Below, one piece after another: positions 1 through 9,841 of a DNA stretch of 64,000 bases; position 1 is the stretch's first letter; each line of letters begins with the position of its first letter. A model generated the notes under the pieces. That model did not search any database and was not told the origin of the DNA. It saw only the letters and a list, made by a program, of their open reading frames with translations. The DNA lies in the NCBI GenBank assembly GCA_947631645.1, contig CANRMD010000001.1:55352-119351 (forward strand), read 5' to 3'. The DNA is from Candidatus Gastranaerophilales bacterium. Lineage in GTDB: Bacteria; Cyanobacteriota; Vampirovibrionia; Gastranaerophilales; Gastranaerophilaceae. The position numbers and the translations under genes are program-made.

Positions 1-81
1 AACAGCTTTAGCATCATCAAGCTTGCCTGCTTTGTGCATTTGAAAAGCAATATCTACAAGATTAGAATATTCTTCACTCAT
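1..81 (-). CDS. N-terminus of a TPR-like protein (partial)
   Basis: The reverse strand opens with an ATG at 81 and reads 27 codons off the window edge. The peptide begins MSEEYSNLVDIAFQMHKAGK and continues LDDAKAV, which resembles the first helix pair of a tetratricopeptide repeat (a small/large alternation followed by G-K-x-D-x-A). Only this fragment is visible, so neither length nor function can be given. It lies 39 bases downstream of the glycogen-synthase-like gene on the same strand and could be co-transcribed with it. Confidence 0.5.
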   Translation of the reverse strand, partial: MSEEYSNLVDIAFQMHKAGKLDDAKAV

Positions 82-120
82 AAAATTAATGATAAATTAT
101 AGTTACATAAATTTCAAGTA

Positions 121-2784
121 TTATGCAACTTCCGGAAGTTTTTCAATATCAATGCCTAACTTTTCAAGATATTCAAATATAGGACCTTGCTTACCTTTTT
201 GAATCCAGCTGAAATCTTCATCAATTGAATCTTGAACCATTTTTTTGTATTGTTCTTTATCGTTATAGTAGATATCTAAACCTTTCTTCATTGCTTCATA
301 AAATTCTTTAGCAGATAATGGCACTGACTTATCGGTTAAAATACCATTAGTTTTACCGTCGCGATTAACAGTATCAACGATACCACCTACTGCACTACCA
401 ATAACGGGAGTTGCAACCGCAAATGCTTCACCTTGAGTTAAACCGCAGGGTTCAAAAATACTCGGTAATAAGAAGAAGTCAGATGATGCCGTTAATCCTG
501 CCATCGGAGCAAAACCATGTGCAAATATAACTCGTTGGGTGTCTTTATCAGAAAGTTTCTTAGTTTTTAAATTTTCAATGTACTTTCTCTGTACACCGCC
601 TTCACCGTCTTGGCCCGCAAGATAGAATATAGGTTTGTTTTTACCCGGGAAATCTTTTTCCCAATTATCAAACAGCATTTTAATAGCATCTGTCATTATA
701 TTTATACCTTTTTGAGATACTAATCTTCCAACGGATGTAATAACAGGTGTCTCTTCTAATTCTTCCTTTGATAATCCTGTTAAAACTGTTTTTCCTTGAG
801 GATCAACGTATTCAAGCTTGCTTGATAAATTTCTTATATTTTTAACATCTTCGGAATTGTCTGTCTCATCATTCTTTCTTGAAAGAGGAACCATATATTC
901 ATTATAAAAATTAACTTTATTTTCAAGTCTTGCCGCCATTATTTCATCAATAGATGACATTTTATTGTATGTTTTAGGGGTAATACCTGTTTGGCTTTTT
1001 ATTTGACCTTGTTTTGCTTCAATTGATAAATTGTTAAAATCATTACCGTTAATTATACCAACAAGAGAGCCGGAATTATTTTTTTGAGTTAATGCCCATC
1101 TTAATTCCCCTGCAAGTTCCGGATGTTCATCAGATATTATTTCATCGGCATAATTTTTTGAAACAGGATGGAAGTAATCACTCAAACATACGCCAATGTT
1201 TAACAAATTAGCATGATTAGAACCTGTATCGTGTTCATTAAACAGAAGAACATTATCTAAATTCTTAAGCCCTGAATCTGTTTCATCTGTTTGAGATGCC
1301 CCGGTTACAGCGTTTGATACAATATCATAAGCAAAGTTATCAAATAATGTATTTAAAATATTAGAAGTTGCTTCTCTTCTTTGCCCGTCATTATTGTTAT
1401 TTTGTGTTGAACCTTGATACATAGCATTATGACCGATAGTAATAATAGTCATTTCAGAAAGTTTTTTAGCCGCATCATCAGAAAGTTGACCGTATGCATT
1501 TTCCATCGGAGCTTTATATCTTGCAAGAGCAGCTATAGGAGAAGCCTGCCAATCATTCAATACAAGAGCATCAGGGCTCTTAATTGAATCAAATACATCT
1601 TTATTTGCAATAACTAAATCTTTAACACTTCTTATATCTTCTTTAGCTTTAGCAAGTTCATATACAACCTTTGAGAAAAATGCAAATTTTTCAGGTTCTT
1701 CAGTCTTTTCTGTTGTTTGATAAATTGTTCCGTTAAAGTAGTTATCATTTTTTACAAATATTAACTGTTTATCATTACCGTCTGCATCTTTTGTGTGGCT
1801 CACATAAATTTCAACATTTTCAGTTTTTGATTTTCCGCCTTGATACGTATCAACTTTAAATGATGCAGCTTTTTCAAGATTAAATTCTCTTCCTTTATAA
1901 GTATATATATATTTGCCGTTTTCAGTTCTGAACGAAGCTTGTCCTTTTTGTTGATACATTGGTATAAATGAAGGCATGTTAATACCTAATTTAGTTATAT
2001 TATTTTGAAGTTCAACAGGTACAGAACCTAAACCGCCTTCTTTAATAGGAGCAAATTCAGAAGTTACCGACCAAAGAGTAGGATGTTCTTTTGTAATTGG
2101 TTTTACATTCGGTGCTTCATATAAACGTTTTGGAGCTGCTTGTCTGATTTGCTTTACAGCTGAAGCATATTTTTGTTCATTTTTATTAATTGAGTCTGAA
2201 TTCTGCAATAACGGAATTTGATAATATCCTTTTGTGTATTTTTCCAGAAGACTGTTTGAAGACAGTGTACTTGTGTGTCTTGCAATATCAACTGCTTCAG
2301 ATGATTTTGACTGCATATCTTTAATTCTTTCGGAAATTTTATCCGTTACTTTCTCCTTTTGACCATCTGTCATTTCGGATGCTTTATAAACACCGGCCAT
2401 TCCACCGACAGCCAACAGGGCTGCCCAGATTTGAGCATTATCTTTTTTTGCAACATTAGCAGCATTTTGAATTGTATTTGTCGCAATATTTGCTCTTTCT
2501 TCGGCAACAGCTTGAAGTTTTGCTATGTCTCTTGTAAGATTTTTAACTTCATCTTTCAATAAATTTGCACTCTTTGATGAAACTTTATAAGTAATTGCAG
2601 CGGTAACAGGTATTGCAATTAAGGGAATTGCAACAGGGGCAACTGTTTTTATTGTATTAATAACCTTCTTTTTTTTATCTGACTGAGATTTATCATCATT
2701 ATTCGGAGAACTTTTCATTGCCGGAATGTGGCTTACCGGTGCGGCACTTATAGGTGCAAAATTTGAAAATACGCCAATACTCAT
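121..2784 (-). CDS. glgA: glycogen/starch synthase-like GT5 protein with N-terminal membrane extension
   Basis: Residues from about 235 to the end match glycogen/starch synthases, which transfer glucose from ADP- or UDP-glucose to alpha-1,4-glucan. Seen: the N-terminal nucleotide-sugar loop KEGGLGSVP (248-256; KxGGL motif), NDWQASPIAALARYK, and the C-terminal Rossmann motifs SVGRLVSQKG and LLPSIFEPCGLTQGEAFA, with the catalytic E-x7-E layout. Family members are about 480-500 residues; this one is 887. The extra ~230 N-terminal residues contain a Ser/Pro-rich tail, a hydrophobic span (about 47-66), a helical Lys/Glu-rich section and a second weaker hydrophobic span (about 118-133). It may therefore be membrane-attached, or target another lineage-specific glucan. 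The catalytic family is sure; the substrate is not. Confidence 0.85.
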   Translation of the reverse strand: MSIGVFSNFAPISAAPVSHIPAMKSSPNNDDKSQSDKKKKVINTIKTVAPVAIPLIAIPVTAAITYKVSSKSANLLKDEVKNLTRDIAKLQAVAEERANIATNTIQNAANVAKKDNAQIWAALLAVGGMAGVYKASEMTDGQKEKVTDKISERIKDMQSKSSEAVDIARHTSTLSSNSLLEKYTKGYYQIPLLQNSDSINKNEQKYASAVKQIRQAAPKRLYEAPNVKPITKEHPTLWSVTSEFAPIKEGGLGSVPVELQNNITKLGINMPSFIPMYQQKGQASFRTENGKYIYTYKGREFNLEKAASFKVDTYQGGKSKTENVEIYVSHTKDADGNDKQLIFVKNDNYFNGTIYQTTEKTEEPEKFAFFSKVVYELAKAKEDIRSVKDLVIANKDVFDSIKSPDALVLNDWQASPIAALARYKAPMENAYGQLSDDAAKKLSEMTIITIGHNAMYQGSTQNNNNDGQRREATSNILNTLFDNFAYDIVSNAVTGASQTDETDSGLKNLDNVLLFNEHDTGSNHANLLNIGVCLSDYFHPVSKNYADEIISDEHPELAGELRWALTQKNNSGSLVGIINGNDFNNLSIEAKQGQIKSQTGITPKTYNKMSSIDEIMAARLENKVNFYNEYMVPLSRKNDETDNSEDVKNIRNLSSKLEYVDPQGKTVLTGLSKEELEETPVITSVGRLVSQKGINIMTDAIKMLFDNWEKDFPGKNKPIFYLAGQDGEGGVQRKYIENLKTKKLSDKDTQRVIFAHGFAPMAGLTASSDFFLLPSIFEPCGLTQGEAFAVATPVIGSAVGGIVDTVNRDGKTNGILTDKSVPLSAKEFYEAMKKGLDIYYNDKEQYKKMVQDSIDEDFSWIQKGKQGPIFEYLEKLGIDIEKLPEVA

Positions 2785-3006
2785 TACATAACCCCTTATA
2801 TAAACACACTATATTAAGACTTGTAAAGCCTTTTTTTGCCAGTTTTATATACTTTTGTAACAACATTGTTACAAACGAGACCAACAAATTTATTATAATA
2901 TATCCTTTCAATATTTCAAATATTTAACATATATTTTTTTACACTGTAAACTTAAATTTATTCATTATAAAATGTTATAAATAGAACATGTATAAGGATA
3001 ATAATA

Positions 3007-4821
3007 ATGAAGCTTAAAGATACACAAGCATTAACAGCATTCAAATATGGCTGGCTGTTAAAAAGAATGTTTCCGTATATAAAAAAAGTTTTGGGAAGAG
3101 TTATATTAGGTTTTCTTGTTGCAATACCTGTCGGTATGATGGACGGTATAGTCGCTATAGCTTTAAAACCATATATGGATTATGTTGTAGGAAAGCAAAA
3201 TTTTGTATTTCACGGTTATGAAATTTCATACTCACTTATAGCTATAATGGTGCCCTTTACTATAATTTTCTTTGCTATAGTTCAAGGATTGTTGAAATAT
3301 TTAAACTCATATTTAACGGATTGGATAAGCTATAAAATTACAAATAACGTAAAAATAGATTTATTTTCCAGGCTTGTATATTTGGATACGTCATTTTTTG
3401 ATGAAAATCCGTCAGGTCTTGTTATTAACAGATTTCTTTCAGATCCGGATAATGCATCAAGAACTGTTGTTGATGAACTAACATCATTGGTTGTAAGTGT
3501 ATTTGGTGCAATTTCTTTGATTGTGGTAATGTTATACAGCTCGTACAGACTGGCAATTGTCGGAATATTAGTCCTTTCTATATCATTTTTCCCGATTTTT
3601 ATGCTGAGAAAAAGAATTAAAACCGTTTCAAATATAAATACAGTTATTACAGGCGGTATTTTAACAACTATGAATGAATCTTATTCGGGGAATAAAGTAA
3701 TAAGTGCATATAATCTTCAAGAAAGACAAAAAGAACAATTCATTCACAATATTAATGAAAACTTTAATTATTCAATTTCTTTAACAAAAAGACTGGCATG
3801 GGTTTCTCCCATAATGTATTTAATTGCTTCATTTGGTATCGCATTTGTATTATATTACGGTACATCACTTATATATAATGGGTTATTATCAGCCGGGTCA
3901 TTTGCCTCTTTTGTGACTTCTCTGCTTTTACTCTACAAACCCGTAAAGAATATGGGCTATACTTTATCTAAAATTCAGAACATATTTGTTGCAATGGGAA
4001 GAGTTTTTGAACTATTTGACTATGTTCCGCAAATTATTGATAAGGATGATTCAATTGAACTTAAAACTTTTACAGGTTCGGTAGAATTTGAAAATGTTTG
4101 TTTTTCATACAATGAAGAAAGAACAATACTTGATAACATTAATTTAAAAGTAGCAAAAGGAGAGACTCTTGCCATAGTCGGCAATTCGGGAGGAGGAAAA
4201 TCTACGTTGGTCAACCTTATCCCCAGATTTTACGATGTTAATTCAGGTGCTGTAAAATTAGACGGAACAGATATAAGAAACTTTAAATTAAAAAGTCTGA
4301 GAGATAATATTTCAATGGTATTTCAAGATAATTTTCTTTTTACGGGGACAATTAAAGAAAATATTTTACTCGCTAATCCTAATGCAACAAATGAAGACTT
4401 AAAAAATGTATTAGAGGCATCTCACTTAACAGAGTTGATAGACAGCCTGCCAAAAGGACTGGATACAATGCTTGGAGAACGCGGACTTACATTATCGGGC
4501 GGGCAAAGACAAAGAGTTGCAATTGCCAGAGCAATGATAAAAAATACACCTTTAGTCATTCTTGATGAAGCGACTTCAGCTCTTGATAATGAATCTGAAG
4601 CCGTTGTTCAAAAAGCACTTGATAATCTTATACAAAACAGAACAGTATTTGTAATTGCCCACAGGCTTTCAACAATTAAAAATGCCGACAGGATTGCGGT
4701 TATAAATGACGGTAAATTAGTTGAAATTGGCACTCATGATGAGTTAATGTCAATAAATAACGGACACTATAAACGTTTATACGAAATGCAATTTAAATCA
4801 AAAGAAGAAATAATAGCATGA
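3007..4821 (+). CDS. ABC transporter, MsbA-type exporter (TMD-NBD fusion)
   Basis: This is a half-size exporter of 604 residues: six membrane helices in the first ~330 residues, then an ATPase domain. Visible NBD motifs are Walker [10 protein letters not shown] (about 392-400), Q-loop VFQDNFLF, signature LSGGQ (about 497), Walker [13 protein letters not shown] and H-switch IAHRLS. This architecture is typical of MsbA/lipid-A or lipid-linked glycan flippases. The next gene (UDP-sugar decarboxylase) overlaps it by 4 bases (ATGA), so a glycolipid or polysaccharide substrate is plausible, but no substrate residue is diagnostic. Confidence 0.9.
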   Translation: MKLKDTQALTAFKYGWLLKRMFPYIKKVLGRVILGFLVAIPVGMMDGIVAIALKPYMDYVVGKQNFVFHGYEISYSLIAIMVPFTIIFFAIVQGLLKYLNSYLTDWISYKITNNVKIDLFSRLVYLDTSFFDENPSGLVINRFLSDPDNASRTVVDELTSLVVSVFGAISLIVVMLYSSYRLAIVGILVLSISFFPIFMLRKRIKTVSNINTVITGGILTTMNESYSGNKVISAYNLQERQKEQFIHNINENFNYSISLTKRLAWVSPIMYLIASFGIAFVLYYGTSLIYNGLLSAGSFASFVTSLLLLYKPVKNMGYTLSKIQNIFVAMGRVFELFDYVPQIIDKDDSIELKTFTGSVEFENVCFSYNEERTILDNINLKVAKGETLAIVGNSGGGKSTLVNLIPRFYDVNSGAVKLDGTDIRNFKLKSLRDNISMVFQDNFLFTGTIKENILLANPNATNEDLKNVLEASHLTELIDSLPKGLDTMLGERGLTLSGGQRQRVAIARAMIKNTPLVILDEATSALDNESEAVVQKALDNLIQNRTVFVIAHRLSTIKNADRIAVINDGKLVEIGTHDELMSINNGHYKRLYEMQFKSKEEIIA

Positions 4822-5744
4822 AACGTATATTGATTACAGGCGGAGCCGGTTTTATAGGTTCACATTTATCAGAAAGGTTATTAAATGAGGGAAATGATAT
4901 TATTTGCCTCGACAACTTTTATACAGGTTCAAAAGATAACATCAGACATTTAATCGGTAACAACCGCTTTGAACTCGTAAGGCATGATGTAATTAACGAA
5001 TATAATATTGAAATTGATGAAATATACAATTTAGCATGTCCCGCATCACCTGTGCATTACCAATATAATCCGGTAAAAACAATGAAAACCTCTGTAATGG
5101 GAATTATTAATATGCTTGAGCTTGCAAAAAGATGTAATGCAAAGATACTTCAAGCAAGTACAAGTGAAGTATACGGCGACCCTAAAATTCATCCTCAAAC
5201 TGAAGAATACTGGGGCAATGTAAATCCTATAGGATTAAGAAGCTGTTATGATGAGGGTAAACGTGCGGCAGAAACTTTAATGATTGATTACCGCAGACAA
5301 AATAATGTTAACATTAGAATTGCAAGGATATTTAATACCTACGGACCAAAAATGGCATTAAATGATGGCAGAGTTGTTTCTAATTTTATTATTCAAGCTT
5401 TAAAAAATGAACCTATTACCGTATATGGTACAGGTTCTCAAACCAGAGCATTTTGCTATGTATCTGATATTGTTGATGCTCTTATTAAATTAATGAATTC
5501 ATCTTATTCTTTACCTGTTAATCTTGGTAATCCTGATGAACATTCAATATTAGATTTTGCTAAATATATTATAGAGTTGACTAATTCTAAATCGGAAATT
5601 ATATTTAAAGAATTGCCAATGGATGATCCTATGCAAAGAGAACCTGATATCTCTCTTGCGAAAAGTATTCTGAATTGGGAGCCTAAAGTCTCTTTAAAAG
5701 AAGGCTTATTAAATACAATTAAATATTTTGAAGAAAGAATTTAA
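4818..5744 (+). CDS. NAD-dependent UDP-glucuronate decarboxylase-like (UXS family SDR)
   Basis: An extended short-chain dehydrogenase of 308 residues. The NAD motif TGGAGFIGS is at 7-15, the catalytic YDEGK (YxxxK) lies near residue 143, and [18 protein letters not shown] is characteristic of UDP-xylose synthase, which converts UDP-glucuronate to UDP-xylose through a 4-keto intermediate. Length is normal for the family. Translation is coupled to the upstream ABC transporter (ATGA overlap), and the outer-membrane candidate follows after 3 bases. It likely supplies a pentose for an envelope glycan. A related UDP-sugar epimerase/dehydratase activity cannot be excluded. Confidence 0.85.
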   Translation: MKRILITGGAGFIGSHLSERLLNEGNDIICLDNFYTGSKDNIRHLIGNNRFELVRHDVINEYNIEIDEIYNLACPASPVHYQYNPVKTMKTSVMGIINMLELAKRCNAKILQASTSEVYGDPKIHPQTEEYWGNVNPIGLRSCYDEGKRAAETLMIDYRRQNNVNIRIARIFNTYGPKMALNDGRVVSNFIIQALKNEPITVYGTGSQTRAFCYVSDIVDALIKLMNSSYSLPVNLGNPDEHSILDFAKYIIELTNSKSEIIFKELPMDDPMQREPDISLAKSILNWEPKVSLKEGLLNTIKYFEERI

Positions 5745-5747
5745 TTT

Positions 5748-6866
5748 TTGAAAAAGATATTTATTATTTTTATTACCGCTTGTTTATCTGTATTACCTGC
5801 TTTTTCTATTGAAGAAGTAATTTTAGATGCACAATCCAATAAATTTGATTATATATCAGATGTTTATTACGGAAAAATTGAAGACAATAATAATGTTTCA
5901 CCTGTACTAAGATTGTTTACAAAAGACGGGCTTGTTTTTGATAATTCATATATTAATTCAGTAAAATTATCATTTTTATATGGCGGAAATTTATCCTTTG
6001 ATAAAATACATAATAAGTCCTTAAATACGCTTTATGACGTTACATCTGTAGAACCATCAATTAAAATTAAATTTAATGAAAACAAATCTCAATTTTTCTT
6101 TGATTATAATTTTATGAGAGATTATGAAGGATATTCACATAAATTTGCCCACAGAATATCACAATTAAATGTTTCACATAAAATTAATGAAAATCAATCA
6201 ATAATAATTGGACAAGGGAAAAGACTCCCTACGATTGTAAACGGCAGTTTATCAACGATGACACAGGAAATGGTACTAAAATCACAAATCGGTCGAACAC
6301 TCGGTAATTCACGCTCTGTCGGAATAAGGAATATCGGTGATTATAAATATGTTGACTATGATATAGGTATATATGACAGTACAAGGTACATGCAAGATTT
6401 TGGAAGAGGTCTTGATTTTTCAGGACACATAATGTTTAAACCGCTCGCAAATATTGAAGATAAAGCAGGTTCACTAAAAATCGGCAGCGGATACAATATT
6501 GGTGATTATTACGGGAGTTATCAGCTATTTTCAGTGTATACAGGTTATGACTACAAAAAATTTCATATAAAGGGTGAATATGCTAATGCAAACGGATATA
6601 ATTCAGTACAATTTTCAAAAAATGATGCAGAGGGTTTTTATGGAACAGTTGAATATGATATTCATCCAAAACTTCAATTGATAGGCAGATATGATTATTT
6701 TATTCCTAATAAATTATTTTCCTGTGATAATTCTCAAGAATATACTGTCGGCATTACATATAAGCCTTTTGAAAATATGAAAATTATGCTTAATTACGTT
6801 AAACGTGAAATGTCTGAAAATGCCGATTCAAATATGATATTATTTGCTACAAGGTTTTTTATTTAG
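5748..6866 (+). CDS. putative outer-membrane beta-barrel protein
   Basis: TTG start three bases after the UXS stop. Residues 1-20 (MKKIFIIFITACLSVLPAFS) form a clear Sec signal peptide. The mature ~350 residues show alternating polar/aromatic strands and Gly/Tyr/Asn-rich turns and no long hydrophobic helix, and the chain ends NMILFATRFFI. A terminal aromatic residue on a strand is typical of BAM-inserted barrels. I do not recognise a specific porin family. Its place in an operon with an MsbA-type exporter and a nucleotide-sugar enzyme suggests an envelope-glycan or export role, but this is context only. Confidence 0.65.
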   Translation: MKKIFIIFITACLSVLPAFSIEEVILDAQSNKFDYISDVYYGKIEDNNNVSPVLRLFTKDGLVFDNSYINSVKLSFLYGGNLSFDKIHNKSLNTLYDVTSVEPSIKIKFNENKSQFFFDYNFMRDYEGYSHKFAHRISQLNVSHKINENQSIIIGQGKRLPTIVNGSLSTMTQEMVLKSQIGRTLGNSRSVGIRNIGDYKYVDYDIGIYDSTRYMQDFGRGLDFSGHIMFKPLANIEDKAGSLKIGSGYNIGDYYGSYQLFSVYTGYDYKKFHIKGEYANANGYNSVQFSKNDAEGFYGTVEYDIHPKLQLIGRYDYFIPNKLFSCDNSQEYTVGITYKPFENMKIMLNYVKREMSENADSNMILFATRFFI

Positions 6867-6879
6867 TATAATAACAATT

Positions 6880-7941
6880 ATGGAAGCTGAAAATAATACA
6901 GAACAAATTGAATTTTTATCAAAAAAAATTATTGAAGAACCTAATAATTCAGATAATTACCTAAAACTGGCAAGTATATATATGGTTCAAAATAACCATG
7001 ATTTAGCAATTAAGACATATGAAAATCTGCTTGATATTGAACCATCTAATTATATAGCCTTAACCAATTTAGGCAGTTTATACATTTCAAAAAATAACTA
7101 TCATAAAGCAATTAATTATTATTCAAGAGCTGCAAGTATAGGGGTTGATAATTTTAACGTCTTATTTAATTTAGCTAATGCCTATGCAGTTGTCGGCGAG
7201 TTTAAACATGCCATGTCTAATTATATTAAAGCTTTAAATGTTGATAAAAATAATTATCAGGTATATACAGCCATTGCACTTTTATACCAAGATAAAAATA
7301 ATTATGAAGAAGCTCTAATATATTTTGATAAAGCATTAAAACTTAATCCAAATTATGCGGAAAATTACGTAAATATCGGTCTTATATTGTATAAAACAAA
7401 TAAGTTACTTGAAGCAATTGAGAATTTTGAAAAAGCTTACAAACTTTCACCTGAAAATATTATATATTTGCTTCATTGTGCAAATACGTATTCTTCTCTA
7501 AAAAACTACGAAAAATCAAATGAATTATATGAAAAAGCATTATCTTTAAATAAGAATAATTATCAATCATATATTTGTTATGCTATTTCATTATATAATC
7601 AGAATAACATTGATAAAGCTATAGAAATGTATAATAAGGCAATTTTAATATGTCCTGATATTATTAATGCTTATCTACTTTTAGGAAATTTATATTGTTC
7701 TTTACGCAAATATGAAGATGCTATAGAAAATTATAAAAAAGTTTTGGAACGTCAACCTGCAAATGCGGATGTATATGTTCTTCTTGGAAATGCTTATGCT
7801 GTTTGTGGTGATTTACGTTCCGCAATATCTGTATACAAGCAGGCAATTGATATTCAACCGGATAACGATGAGTTGAAGTTAGTTTATATTGATGTAATAC
7901 AAGAATTCATAAATGCTAAGGAAAATTCAGATGCAAAATAA
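6880..7941 (+). CDS. tetratricopeptide repeat protein
   Basis: Start chosen at the ATG at 6880 (MEAENNTEQ); an in-frame TTG at 6844 would overlap the upstream barrel gene and adds an unlikely hydrophobic lead. About nine to ten 34-residue TPR units cover nearly the whole protein, with the W/L-G-Y-A-P pattern (for example ALTNLGSLYISKNNYHKAI, YVNIGLILYKTNKLLEAI). There is no signal peptide, so it is probably a cytoplasmic scaffold. It is followed by an overlapping membrane-protein gene. No partner can be named from the sequence. Confidence 0.85.
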   Translation: MEAENNTEQIEFLSKKIIEEPNNSDNYLKLASIYMVQNNHDLAIKTYENLLDIEPSNYIALTNLGSLYISKNNYHKAINYYSRAASIGVDNFNVLFNLANAYAVVGEFKHAMSNYIKALNVDKNNYQVYTAIALLYQDKNNYEEALIYFDKALKLNPNYAENYVNIGLILYKTNKLLEAIENFEKAYKLSPENIIYLLHCANTYSSLKNYEKSNELYEKALSLNKNNYQSYICYAISLYNQNNIDKAIEMYNKAILICPDIINAYLLLGNLYCSLRKYEDAIENYKKVLERQPANADVYVLLGNAYAVCGDLRSAISVYKQAIDIQPDNDELKLVYIDVIQEFINAKENSDAK

Positions 7942-8359
7942 TAATACAATACATCCTATTGAAAAGATTATTTCAGTTCTTTCATATATTTCAATGGGAC
8001 TTATTGGTTTTATTTGGCTTATTATTGCATATTTCCTAAAAATGAAAACTCGTCCTTTTCTAATGTATAATATTACTCAATCAATAATTATTTCATTAAT
8101 ATTTGCATTATTTAAGCTTCTTATAAACATTATATTATCAATTATAGCTTTAGTGCCTTTTTTAGACTTTGTAGTTGCATTATTAAATTTGATTATTTCG
8201 CTAAAAGTTATATCTGTTAGTTTTATGCATTTGTCGTTTTCAATTTTTGAATTTTTAGTATTTATACTATTGTGTTATATTATTGCAGGCGTTTGTATGG
8301 GCAAAATATTTTATATACCCAAATTAACAAAACTAATGCAAAAGATATTAAAAACTTAA
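7931..8359 (+). CDS. small polytopic membrane protein, Tic20-like
   Basis: I choose the ATG at 7931 (MQNNNTIHP), which overlaps the end of the TPR gene by 11 bases; a further in-frame start at 7913 is less likely. About 142 residues with four predicted membrane helices. The segment RPFLMYNITQSIIISL after helix 1, and a C-terminal YIPKLTKLM, recall the RPFLRF-N/H-xxQA and IP motifs of the Tic20/DUF4870-type families. That resemblance is from memory and modest. It closes the operon that starts at 3007. Confidence 0.6.
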   Translation: MQNNNTIHPIEKIISVLSYISMGLIGFIWLIIAYFLKMKTRPFLMYNITQSIIISLIFALFKLLINIILSIIALVPFLDFVVALLNLIISLKVISVSFMHLSFSIFEFLVFILLCYIIAGVCMGKIFYIPKLTKLMQKILKT

Positions 8360-8362
8360 AAT

Positions 8363-9775
8363 TTATTTAGATTTTTTAACTGCATTTTCTTCTTGTTTAG
8401 AAAGACTTTCATAAATAACGTCACAACCGTCTTTAATTTTCTTTAATTTATTAAAATCTAACTCTTCAGGTACTCTGCCTTCAAAACCGAGTTCTTTAAT
8501 TGAGGGGAAAGAATTATCTTTTCTTTCTTCAGGTCCCAATGCTCTTTGTGCCAAGTAAAGAGCATAGGTATAATCGTCAAACGCATCTTTTATATCATCT
8601 GTATAATACTTTTTAAAATAGTCAACAAAAGTCTTATACCCACGATGTATAGCATTCTTATTATCTTTAATTTTGTAACATAAATCTTCAACTTCTTTAA
8701 GAGCCAATACATCTCTACCTATAATTTGTATTTCACCTGAATAACCCTTAAACTTATCTTTATAATATGAAAAAGCCGGATCTGTAAATTCAACATTTAA
8801 ATGTATCGCCAAATAGCCTGTTTTTGATTTGTGTTCTTCAAGTTTTGAATTAGTTTCATCTGCAAATCTTCTTAACGTTTCATGTGAAGCATATTCATAG
8901 TCACTAACACACATACCGTCAGGTAATTTGTTTGGATCCGGTAAATTACTTTCAACCGATGTAATTTTTATTTCACCGTTTTCAACTGCTTTTTTCAGTG
9001 CCGATAAAATTTTTGCTGTATCTTGATTTTTTGAATCAGCCAAGACAATTCGTGCACCCACAACATCATTTGCATAATGTTTTATTCCGCTAATTGATTG
9101 AGGATTAATATATACATTTTCTTTATCCGAATCTTCATCAGATTCAAATGAATTAATAATTTGAGTACATACATCTAAAAATTCTTCTCTTGAAGAAAAT
9201 TCCATTGCTCTCATTTCATCCAGTTTATTAATAATCTTGCTAAAAGAAAGTGCAACATTACCATATGGAGCAAATTTTAGCTGAGAATTAGAAAACAATT
9301 TTTCACATTCAACTATTAATTTTTTTCTGGAAAAACCTTTTTTTAGCGGAAAATGTTCCATTAATGCATCTATTGTTTCAGTACAAAATTTTTCCGCATC
9401 TTGTGAAGCAATTTTACTATATTTTGAAACAACTTTTTCTCTTATTGAAGTTGGTGATTTAACCCTTGCATAATGTGTTAATATTGGTTTATTAGGAGAT
9501 TTATCATTTTCACTTTGTTTAACAAATTTATTTAAATATTTATCCAGTAGTTTTTCTAAATATAATTTAGTTGGCTCGGCATTTAAAGAGACCTGATAGC
9601 AATCACGCATGGTCGGTGCATCGCTCATATTTACACCCATTAACATTGCCCGAGCACCGAATGAAACAGTATCTTTACTTAAAGGTGCCAAATTAGGATA
9701 ATTTTTATATCCAACATTTTGGACATTTTGCACATTTTTTTTATATATATTTATCGGATTAAAATTTATCAGCAT
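8363..9775 (-). CDS. protein with a RelA/SpoT-like nucleotidyltransferase domain
   Basis: 470 residues. The central part has three blocks reminiscent of (p)ppGpp synthetase domains: DVVGARIVL (237-245; compare D-x-x-G-x-R-I), TGYLAIHLNVEF (319-330; compare YxSxH) and GEIQIIG (347-353; compare E-x-Q-I-R-T), followed by a helical region. There is no HD hydrolase, TGS or ACT domain. The N-terminus is Asn-rich and carries a VSFGAR motif. It could be a small alarmone synthetase-like toxin or housekeeping enzyme, or a divergent non-catalytic relative. It stands alone, converging on the operon that ends at 8359. Confidence 0.55.
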   Translation of the reverse strand: MLINFNPINIYKKNVQNVQNVGYKNYPNLAPLSKDTVSFGARAMLMGVNMSDAPTMRDCYQVSLNAEPTKLYLEKLLDKYLNKFVKQSENDKSPNKPILTHYARVKSPTSIREKVVSKYSKIASQDAEKFCTETIDALMEHFPLKKGFSRKKLIVECEKLFSNSQLKFAPYGNVALSFSKIINKLDEMRAMEFSSREEFLDVCTQIINSFESDEDSDKENVYINPQSISGIKHYANDVVGARIVLADSKNQDTAKILSALKKAVENGEIKITSVESNLPDPNKLPDGMCVSDYEYASHETLRRFADETNSKLEEHKSKTGYLAIHLNVEFTDPAFSYYKDKFKGYSGEIQIIGRDVLALKEVEDLCYKIKDNKNAIHRGYKTFVDYFKKYYTDDIKDAFDDYTYALYLAQRALGPEERKDNSFPSIKELGFEGRVPEELDFNKLKKIKDGCDVIYESLSKQEENAVKKSK

Positions 9776-9841
9776 ATTAACTCCGAATATATAAAACAGG
9801 TGAAGTATATTTATAGTTAATTTTAATTATAAAATTTACAA

